Below, piece by piece: positions 6,066 to 10,680 of a stretch of DNA of 10,680 nucleotides (positions within the stretch are counted from its first letter, which is position 1; every line of letters begins with the position of its first letter). The notes under the pieces were generated by a model that saw nothing but the letters and a program-made list of their open reading frames with translations, was not told where the DNA came from and made no database searches. The stretch spans positions 1-10,680 of the forward strand of contig JAEURL010000159.1 of NCBI GenBank assembly GCA_016789165.1. The letters are read 5' to 3'. This stretch comes from Anaerolineales bacterium (GTDB taxonomy: Bacteria > Chloroflexota > Anaerolineae > Anaerolineales > UBA6663). The position numbers and the translations under genes were made by a program.

Positions 6066-7220
6066 CTAGTCTGACTCCCAGGGCGCGGCGCCGCCGCCGG
6101 CGCTTAACGAGCGCCGGATCAGGGGCGCCCACTCCGGGTAGGCTTCGGCGGCGGCGGCCAGCAAACCGAAACAGCCGGCCAGCATCATATCGCCGTACGG
6201 CACGGCGAAGTAGGGCCGCAGGCGCGAGCCGCGCAGCAGGCTGCGGCGCGGGCCGGTGACGGCCAAACGGCGCGGCGCCGGCAGCGCCGCCGGCTCGTAC
6301 ACCAGCGCGCCGTGGCCCTGGTCGTCGAAGATATCCTGGTGCCGGAGCGTCGAGTCGGCCAGCGCCGTCAGAAAGCCGTCCAGCTTGGCCTGATTGACCT
6401 CGCCGGTGTGATGCTCGAACAGGCCCGTGATCCGGCCGGCCTCGAGCCGGAAAGCCAGGCAATGGAAGTTGCCGATGTTGGCCACCAATACGCCGGCCGC
6501 CAGATGCTCGGCCACGGCCGGGTCTAGGGTGGCGCCCAGCACGGCCGCCGGCGCCGTGTCCATCACCAGCAGCGGGATCTCCAGGCCCTGGGCCCGCGCC
6601 GCCGCCGTCACGGCCCGCAGGCGCGTCATGCTGGCCGGCACGGCCTCGGCCGGGTGGGCGAAGGCCGCCAGCGGGTTGGGCCGGCCGGCCGCCGTGCGTA
6701 CCAGGTTGTCCAGATAGTCAAACCGAAACTGCCGATCGGAATAGCCGGGCGGCGCGTCGCCGTGGTCGAAGACGGCCACGGCCGCCAGGTCCGGGCGCAG
6801 GTCCACGCCGAAGGCCGCGAAGGCGCCGGCTAGCAGCGGGAAATCAAAATCCTTCAGGTCGAGGTGGACGACGCGCCCGTCCAGGCCGCGCGCTTCGTCG
6901 TCGCTCACCAGCCGCACGCCCATCTCGCGCTGGACGTAGTCTAGGTCGTCGTTGAAGGTCCGCGCCGCGGCCGGCGTGGCGTACAGGACGCCGCCGGCCC
7001 GCACGTGATCCCGGGCCGCCCACTGGCTGGGGCCGCCGCCCATCAGGTGCCCGGTCAGCAGCACGGCCTCGCCGCGCGCTGTGGCGGCTTTGAGCCGGCG
7101 GTGCACCATCATGGTCGGCGAGGGCAGCACCAGCCGATAGCCGTTTTCCAGGTCCAGGGCGGAGTCGTAGAGAAAAACGTCTTGGGTCCCGGTGCCGACG
7201 TCGACGGTCAGGATGCGCAT
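6066..7220 (-). CDS. DUF1786 family protein (probable ASKHA-like fold), function unknown
   Basis: The 384-residue protein opens with MRILTVDVGTGTQDVFLYD, which I recognise as the DUF1786 (COG4012) signature. The DVGTGTQD loop (7-14) looks like the phosphate-binding loop of actin/hexokinase/Hsp70-type ATPases. Other conserved-looking blocks are LPSPTMMVHRR (32-42), LLTGHLMGGGPS (54-65), FDHGDAPPGYSD (151-162), VANIGNFHCLAF (246-257, a possible second phosphate loop), HHTGE (270-274), VTGPRR (321-326) and PYGDMMLAGC (341-350). There is no signal peptide or clear membrane helix. The ATG at 7220 is chosen over a TTG at 7238 because the conserved motif begins there, GGAG (7231-7228) precedes it by seven bases, and the TTG falls in the -10 box. 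Family members have sometimes been labelled as pyruvate formate-lyase-activating-like, which I do not consider supported. It probably heads an operon with the V4R and S41-like genes. Confidence 0.8.
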   Translation of the reverse strand: MRILTVDVGTGTQDVFLYDSALDLENGYRLVLPSPTMMVHRRLKAATARGEAVLLTGHLMGGGPSQWAARDHVRAGGVLYATPAAARTFNDDLDYVQREMGVRLVSDDEARGLDGRVVHLDLKDFDFPLLAGAFAAFGVDLRPDLAAVAVFDHGDAPPGYSDRQFRFDYLDNLVRTAAGRPNPLAAFAHPAEAVPASMTRLRAVTAAARAQGLEIPLLVMDTAPAAVLGATLDPAVAEHLAAGVLVANIGNFHCLAFRLEAGRITGLFEHHTGEVNQAKLDGFLTALADSTLRHQDIFDDQGHGALVYEPAALPAPRRLAVTGPRRSLLRGSRLRPYFAVPYGDMMLAGCFGLLAAAAEAYPEWAPLIRRSLSAGGGAAPWESD

Positions 7221-7237
7221 GGCCGTGCTCCAACCCA

Positions 7238-7243
7238 ATTATA
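7238..7243 (-). promoter_or_regulatory. -10 box upstream of the DUF1786 gene
   Basis: A perfect TATAAT on the minus strand lies 17 bases before the ATG at 7220. Transcription would start near 7231, leaving a leader of about 11 bases that just contains the GGAG ribosome binding site. No good -35 box is visible 16 to 18 bases upstream in the GC-rich sequence there. It would drive DUF1786 separately from SurE. Confidence 0.5.
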
Positions 7244-7287
7244 ACGTCGCCGGTCTAATTCGCCGCGGGCCGGTTCGCCGGCGGGCG

Positions 7288-8034
7288 TCACTCCCACCAG
7301 CGGGCCAGCGCGGGCAGGGCGGCGTGGGCGGTCAGATCAAGTTGGAGCGGCGTAATGGAGATAAAGCCGTGGGCCAGGGCCCAGAAGTCGGTGCCTTCGA
7401 TGGCTTCGCCCGTGGGCACGTCGCCGCCGATCCAGTAGTAGGGCTTGCCGCGCGGGTCGTGGCGCTCGACCAGCGCGTCGCGGTAGATGCGCCGGCCCTG
7501 GCGGGTGACGCGCCAGCCGCGCGGCTGGCCGGCCGGCACGTTGAGGTTGAGGCCCAGCCCCGGCGGCAGGCCGTGCGCGGCGAGGCGTTCGGCCACCTGG
7601 CGGGCGGCGGCGGCCGCCGCGGCATAGTCGCCAGGCGCGTGCGCGCCGTCCACCGAGACGGCCACGCCCGGCACGCCGGCGATGACGGCCTCCAGGGCCG
7701 CCGTCACCGTGCCGGAATAGGTCAGGTCCTGGCCGATGTTGGCGTTGGGGTTGATGCCCGAGAAGACCAGATCGACTTTGTCTTTGACAAAGCCGAGCAG
7801 GGCCAGGGCCACGCTGTCCGAGGGGGCGCCCGAGCAGGCCCAGGCCGGCGTGCCGTCGGCCAGCGCGGCCGGCTCCAGGCGCAGCGGCTTGTGCATGGTC
7901 TTGCGGTGGCCGGCGGCGGAGTAGTTGCGGGCCGGCGCCACCACGGTCAGGGTGCCCAGCGGCGCGAGCGCCTGCTTGAGCGCCAGCAGGCCGGGCGCCG
8001 TGATGCCGTCGTCATTGGTGATCAGGATGTGCAT
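7288..8034 (-). CDS. surE: 5'/3'-nucleotidase SurE
   Basis: This 248-residue cytosolic phosphatase removes phosphate from nucleoside 5'- and 3'-monophosphates and is linked to stress survival. The family hallmarks are intact: ILITNDDG with metal ligands D8 and D9, the active-site Ser S39 in RNYSAAGH, CSGAPSDSV (67-75), and the metal ligand N95 in the SGINPNANIGQDLTYSGTV stretch (92-110). The length matches the family (about 250). The ATG at 8034 begins the conserved sequence. A GTG at 8067 could add eleven residues but has no ribosome binding site either. A TACCGT box (8047-8042) seven bases before the ATG hints at a leaderless message, with low certainty. It lies 73 bases after the LytR-CpsA-Psr gene. 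Confidence 0.96.
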   Translation of the reverse strand: MHILITNDDGITAPGLLALKQALAPLGTLTVVAPARNYSAAGHRKTMHKPLRLEPAALADGTPAWACSGAPSDSVALALLGFVKDKVDLVFSGINPNANIGQDLTYSGTVTAALEAVIAGVPGVAVSVDGAHAPGDYAAAAAAARQVAERLAAHGLPPGLGLNLNVPAGQPRGWRVTRQGRRIYRDALVERHDPRGKPYYWIGGDVPTGEAIEGTDFWALAHGFISITPLQLDLTAHAALPALARWWE

Positions 8035-8107
8035 GGGCGCAACGGTACCACGAAGGCCGGCCGGCACAAAGGGCGGCCTTGGACGCGCATGCGCCCGCCC
8101 CGGGAAC

Positions 8108-9181
8108 CTACTGCCCCAGAAACGCCTGCACCAGCGGCGCGATGGCGTCGCGGTCCGGGATGCTCACCCGGCCGCCGGTGGGTGTGGTCCAGGGGATGAT
8201 GTACTCGCCCGTGATGGCGTACGCGCCGATGGCGCTGCGGTCGATCTGCGGCCCCACGCAGGCCAGCGCCGCGATCTCCTCGGCCGTCAGGTCGGTGCGG
8301 ATCGCGCCGCTCAGCGCGTTGATCAGGGCCGGGAGCTGGGGGATCACCTCCGGCCGCAGCAGGCGGTCGCGGATGGCCAGCAGCACCTGCTGCTGGCGCT
8401 GGATACGGCGGTAGTCGTCGTCCTGATGGCGGGTGCGCGCGTACTTCAGGGCGGTGGCGCCGTCCAGGTGCTGGAGGCCGGCCGGCAGGGCGAAGATCTC
8501 GGTGCCGCCGTCCGGCGTTGGGAACTGCGGGTCGTAGATGTCCTTGGGAACGTCCACGTCGATGCCGCCCAGCGCGTCCACCAGGGCCACGAAGGCGCCG
8601 AAGTTGGCCATCACGTAGCGGTGCACGCGGACGCCGAAGTTGAGCTCCACGGTCTGCTTGAACTCCGCCGGCCCGCCGCCCTCCACTTCGTAGACCTCGC
8701 CGTGCACAAAAGCGGTGTTGATGCGGTCCTGGTAGATGCCGGCCGCCTCCAGGTTGGGCAGCGGCACGTACAGGTCGCGCGGGATCGAGAGCAGCGCCGC
8801 CTGTTTGTCGGTGAAGCGGATATTGACCAGGCTGATGGCGTCGGTGCGCGTCGGGATGGAGTAGTCGCCGCCGCGTTCGTCCACGCCCAGCAGGGCGATG
8901 GTCATCTGCTCCGGCCCGCCGCAGACCCCGTTGGCGGCGGTGGGCAGCGGCGTGATGCCCGCCGTCGGGCGCGGCGCCGGCGTGGCGGTGGAGAAGACGC
9001 CCGGCTGGCCCGGTTCGGTGGGCAGCGGGGCGATCACGGGGGTGTCGGTTTCGGCCGCGGCCGGCGCCAACAGGGCGCGCAGCCAGCCCGGCCGGATCAG
9101 GCTGATGCCCGCGAAACCCGCCGCCAGGATGGTCAGACCCACCAGCGCGCCGATGAGCAGACTAAGCGTTGTGCGATTCAT
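8108..9181 (-). CDS. LytR-CpsA-Psr (LCP) family cell-envelope glycopolymer transferase
   Basis: LCP enzymes sit in the cytoplasmic membrane and transfer lipid-linked glycopolymers to the cell wall or to other acceptors outside the cell. This 357-residue protein has a short N-terminus, one membrane helix (about 6-28: LSLLIGALVGLTILAAGFAG), a Thr/Pro/Ala-rich linker (about 40-85), then the LCP domain (about 92-275). Key motifs are LLGVDERG (97-104), RTD (112-114), SIPRDLYVPLP (132-142), INTAFVHG (154-161), ALGGIDVDVP (203-212) and YARTRHQDDDYRRIQRQQQ (247-265) with the Arg and Asp residues that bind the pyrophosphate-Mg head group. A tail of about 80 residues follows. The ATG at 9181 directly precedes the membrane helix; no Shine-Dalgarno is visible. 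A TATAAT box lies 28 bases upstream. In a Chloroflexota host with an atypical envelope the acceptor is unknown. Confidence 0.93.
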   Translation of the reverse strand: MNRTTLSLLIGALVGLTILAAGFAGISLIRPGWLRALLAPAAAETDTPVIAPLPTEPGQPGVFSTATPAPRPTAGITPLPTAANGVCGGPEQMTIALLGVDERGGDYSIPTRTDAISLVNIRFTDKQAALLSIPRDLYVPLPNLEAAGIYQDRINTAFVHGEVYEVEGGGPAEFKQTVELNFGVRVHRYVMANFGAFVALVDALGGIDVDVPKDIYDPQFPTPDGGTEIFALPAGLQHLDGATALKYARTRHQDDDYRRIQRQQQVLLAIRDRLLRPEVIPQLPALINALSGAIRTDLTAEEIAALACVGPQIDRSAIGAYAITGEYIIPWTTPTGGRVSIPDRDAIAPLVQAFLGQ

Positions 9182-9209
9182 AAAAGGGAGGCTTTGGCGT
9201 TGTGTGGAC

Positions 9210-9215
9210 ATTATA
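9210..9215 (-). promoter_or_regulatory. -10 box upstream of the LCP gene
   Basis: A perfect TATAAT on the minus strand (9215-9210) ends 28 bases before the LCP start codon. The predicted transcription start is near 9203, giving a leader of about 22 bases. The best -35 candidate (TTGCCT, 9241-9236) would need a 20-base spacer, so it is weak. Confidence 0.5.
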
Positions 9216-9263
9216 GCCATTAACGCCGGCGGCCCAGGCAAGGTTCCCGGTGGCCGATGGGTC

Positions 9264-9285
9264 GGAGACGATTTGGAGACGATTT
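9264..9285. repeat. perfect 11-base tandem duplication
   Basis: GGAGACGATTT occurs twice back to back (9264-9274 and 9275-9285). The copies are identical and lie between the LCP promoter and the terminator-like hairpin. It could be an operator-like direct repeat with one-helical-turn spacing, or simple slippage. Confidence 0.9.
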
Positions 9286-9325
9286 AAAGAGGAAAGCCCG
9301 GTGCGGGGGGGAGACACCGGGCTTT
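9286..9325 (-). terminator. probable terminator downstream of the NYN gene
   Basis: A perfect 11-base-pair stem (AAAGCCCGGTG 9293-9303 with CACCGGGCTTT 9315-9325) closes an 11-base G-rich loop. On the minus strand the stem is followed by CCTCTTT, a poor U-tract; on the plus strand by one more T and then G residues. With minus-strand genes on both sides it most likely ends the transcript of the NYN gene, though it lies 170 bases after that stop codon. Confidence 0.55.
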
Positions 9326-9333
9326 TGGGGGCA

Positions 9334-9364
9334 CCAGGTCGGCGACGGTTTGCCGCCGACCTGG
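9334..9364. repeat. inverted repeat, strong hairpin
   Basis: CCAGGTCGGCG (9334-9344) and its exact complement (9354-9364) form an 11-base-pair stem with a nine-base loop. There is no adjoining T-run on the minus strand, and on the plus strand a T7 run starts ten bases later, so it is not a canonical terminator. It sits eight bases from the terminator-like hairpin. Confidence 0.7.
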
Positions 9365-9493
9365 CTCGCGCCGATTTTTTTGCGTTTCCACTCGGAGGGG
9401 GGCGCGACACTCTCTGTATAAAGGCGGCGCCTGAGTGATGTGTGAACGAAGCCTAAACGCTGGATGAGAGCCCGGCCGGCTGCCCTAAACGCC

Positions 9494-9955
9494 CTAACGG
9501 GGCCGGCGTGTTCGGAAGGCCTCTTCCCACTCGGCGATTTCGTCCGGGCTGAGGGGGCGCTCCTTCTGCTCGGATTGCGCGGGCGCGGCCAGCAGTTCGC
9601 GGGCGAACTCGGCCGCGTCCTTCACGGCGGCGCCGGCCCGCCGCGCGGCCTGCGCCACCTGGGCGTCGGACGTGATCACCAGCAGGCCGCGTGGATTGCG
9701 CTCGCGCCGCACCTGATCGCGCAGAACGTCGTCGGCGGTGCGCGGCGGCCGCGCGAAGATCACTTTCAACGGCCGGCTGGAGAGCTGGTCGCCCGTCCCC
9801 AGCTGGCCCCGGTCGAAGACCACAGTGCCTGTCTTCTTAACCCGCGCCAGATAGCCGCGCAGCAGGCTGACCAGCTGGCGCTCGTCGTCCGGATCGTCCA
9901 GGCGCAGGCCCGGCGTCTTGCCGATCAAGTTGTGGCCGTCGATCAACAGCGGCAT
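9494..9955 (-). CDS. YacP-like NYN-domain ribonuclease
   Basis: This small 153-residue cytosolic protein is a PIN-like nuclease of the NYN/YacP (Rae1-like) family, some of whose members cut mRNA in a ribosome-dependent way. The acidic active-site positions are visible: LIDGHN (4-9) with D6 and N9, VVFDRG (45-50) with D48, TADDVLRD (73-80) with D75/D76, and VITSDAQV (93-100) with D97. The C-terminal tail SPDEIAEWEEAF (136-147) resembles the end of YacP-type proteins. The ATG at 9955 begins the conserved sequence. No Shine-Dalgarno precedes it and the TAGAAT box is placed for leaderless transcription. It diverges from the LysM gene across 69 bases. Confidence 0.85.
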   Translation of the reverse strand: MPLLIDGHNLIGKTPGLRLDDPDDERQLVSLLRGYLARVKKTGTVVFDRGQLGTGDQLSSRPLKVIFARPPRTADDVLRDQVRRERNPRGLLVITSDAQVAQAARRAGAAVKDAAEFARELLAAPAQSEQKERPLSPDEIAEWEEAFRTRRPR

Positions 9956-9961
9956 GTTTGA

Positions 9962-9967
9962 ATTCTA
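9962..9967 (-). promoter_or_regulatory. -10 box giving a likely leaderless NYN transcript
   Basis: TAGAAT on the minus strand (9967-9962) is separated from the ATG at 9955 by six bases, so transcription would start at or next to the A of the start codon. TANNNT at this distance is the standard layout of leaderless genes in several GC-rich phyla. A -35 box is not evident. Confidence 0.5.
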
Positions 9968-10001
9968 GCATCGCGCTGTGCCTCCGGCCGTCCGCTTCCT
10001 G

Positions 10002-10010
10002 TGCTATTAT
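10002..10010 (+). promoter_or_regulatory. extended -10 promoter of the LysM gene
   Basis: TGC directly before TATTAT (10005-10010) makes an extended -10 element on the plus strand, with a predicted start near 10017, only about eight bases before the ATG at 10025. No clear -35 box is present, as is common with extended -10 promoters. It lies in the 69-base divergent region shared with the NYN gene. Confidence 0.5.
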
Positions 10011-10024
10011 CCGACGCAGCTGCC

Positions 10025-10680
10025 ATGATGAACACGCGCCGGCTGATCCTGTATGTCTTGCTGAACGCGGTGGTGTCGCTTTCAGCCACCTTTGCGGCGC
10101 TGTGGATCTGGGAGAACTGGGTGCGGCCGGGCGGCCGGCTGCCGCTCAGTGCGCCGGCCTCCGCCACGCCGGCGGCCACGGCCACCCTGGGGGCCACGCC
10201 CGGTCCGCTGCCCGTCACGCCGTTCCCCACCCCGCCGCCGCCCGCGCCCGTCCAGCACGTCGTGCAAAGCGGGGAAACGCTGGGCGCCATCGCCCAGCAA
10301 TACGACATCTCCCTCGAAGACTTGATGCGCGCCAACAGTCTGACCGACCCGAATGTGCTGGCTGTCGGTCAAGCCCTGGTGATCCCGGTCGGCGGCTTCA
10401 ACCCCACCGCCACGCCAGCACCCACCCTGCCCACCGTCCCGCCCCTGCTCACCGCCACGCCGGACCCCAATCGGCCCCCGCCGCGTCTGGCGATCCGCGA
10501 GGTGCGCTCCGCCGGCGTCTTGCCGGACGAGGCCGTGGTCATCGCCAATACCGGCGGGCCGGTGGACCTCACCGGCTGGACCCTGCGCGACGAAGCGGGC
10601 CGGGCCTACACCTTCCCGGCGCTGACGTTGTATGAGGGCGGGATCATCACGGTCCATACCGGCCCCGGCCAAGACACTGT
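10025..10680 (+). CDS. membrane-anchored LysM plus lamin-tail-domain protein, N-terminal part
   Basis: This is the only plus-strand gene; its first 218 codons are visible before the right edge. It starts at tandem ATGs (10025, 10028) with no Shine-Dalgarno. A membrane helix or uncleaved signal spans residues 7-29 (LILYVLLNAVVSLSATFAAL), after positive MMNTRR. A Thr/Pro/Ala linker (38-76) is followed by one LysM domain (78-121: HVVQSGETLGAIAQQYDIS, then NSLTDPNVLAVGQALVIP), which binds N-acetylglucosamine-containing polymers such as peptidoglycan. A second Pro/Thr linker (125-152) leads to a lamin-tail (LTD) domain from about 155 (AIREVRSAG, VVIANTGGPVDLTGWTL, YTFPALTL), an immunoglobulin-like fold common in exported Chloroflexota proteins. 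It should sit outside the membrane and attach to the envelope. The C-terminus is unseen and may hold further domains. Confidence 0.88.
   Translation, partial: MMNTRRLILYVLLNAVVSLSATFAALWIWENWVRPGGRLPLSAPASATPAATATLGATPGPLPVTPFPTPPPPAPVQHVVQSGETLGAIAQQYDISLEDLMRANSLTDPNVLAVGQALVIPVGGFNPTATPAPTLPTVPPLLTATPDPNRPPPRLAIREVRSAGVLPDEAVVIANTGGPVDLTGWTLRDEAGRAYTFPALTLYEGGIITVHTGPGQDT

Larger units (their letters stand above)
9182..9493. other. gene-free stretch between the LCP and NYN genes
   Basis: No convincing coding frame is found here. It holds, from left to right, the LCP promoter, an 11-base tandem repeat, a terminator-like hairpin with A- and T-flanked arms, a second strong hairpin, a T7 run on the plus strand (9375-9381) and a plus-strand TATAAA (9417-9422) without a -35 box. 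The clustering of structure leaves room for a small RNA, discussed among the findings. Confidence 0.6.

Noticed and set aside
4684..6069. 461-codon plus-strand frame opposite the S41-like and V4R genes
   Set aside because: An antisense shadow spanning two real genes and the gap between them, with no domain content.
8085..8094. Palindrome GCGCATGCGC downstream of the LCP gene
   Set aside because: A 10-base palindrome is expected often in such GC-rich DNA, and it has no partner site or T-tract.
7925..9223. 432-codon plus-strand frame opposite the LCP gene
   Set aside because: Composition of an antisense shadow; the LCP motifs on the other strand are complete.
9958..10672. Open frames on both strands at the right edge (plus 9958-10635, minus 10082-10672)
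   Set aside because: Both are in other frames of the LysM/lamin-tail gene, whose translation from 10025 shows clear domains and continues to the edge.

Overview
The window is GC-rich throughout, with dense genes, third-position GC bias and Thr/Pro-rich extracellular linkers. Together with the gene set (a V4R-domain protein, a DUF1786 protein, SurE, a LytR-CpsA-Psr protein, a LysM plus lamin-tail protein, and a fused homocysteine methyltransferase/methylenetetrahydrofolate reductase) this suggests a chromosomal segment of a Chloroflexota bacterium, most likely Anaerolineae-like. The taxonomic call is inference from protein style, not from a marker gene. I see no tRNA, rRNA, CRISPR array, transposase, phage gene or other sign of recent transfer.

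Nine genes lie on the minus strand, so they read from right to left. In transcription order they are: a YacP-like NYN-domain RNase (9494-9955); a LytR-CpsA-Psr cell-envelope transferase (8108-9181); SurE nucleotidase (7288-8034); a DUF1786 protein (6066-7220); a V4R-domain cysteine protein (5374-6012); an exported PDZ/S41-peptidase-like protein that appears to have lost its catalytic Ser and Lys (4054-5328); malic enzyme (2223-3866); the bifunctional homocysteine S-methyltransferase/MTHFR (173-2038); and the first 58 codons of a probable DNA glycosylase that overlaps it (1-176). At the right edge one gene runs the other way: a membrane-anchored LysM plus lamin-tail-domain protein starts at 10025 and leaves the window.

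Transcription units can be guessed from punctuation. A strong hairpin terminator follows the S41-like gene (3985-4023) and another follows malic enzyme (2141-2177), so malic enzyme is probably monocistronic. DUF1786, V4R and S41-like genes are spaced 45 to 53 bases apart with no terminator between them and may form one operon from a TATAAT box at 7238-7243. The methyltransferase/MTHFR gene and the glycosylase overlap by ATGA and must be cotranscribed. Their promoter (TTGACA, 17 bases, TAATAT) is the best in the window.

Most of the window is ordinary housekeeping and envelope biology. The most unusual structure is in front of the methyltransferase/MTHFR gene. An intrinsic terminator with a T6 tract lies between the strong promoter and the start codon, inside a 22-codon reading frame whose stop overlaps the gene's start. 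That is the layout of a very compact attenuator. Second is the S41 family protein with both catalytic residues replaced. Third is the gene-free stretch 9182-9493, which holds an 11-base tandem repeat and two strong hairpins.
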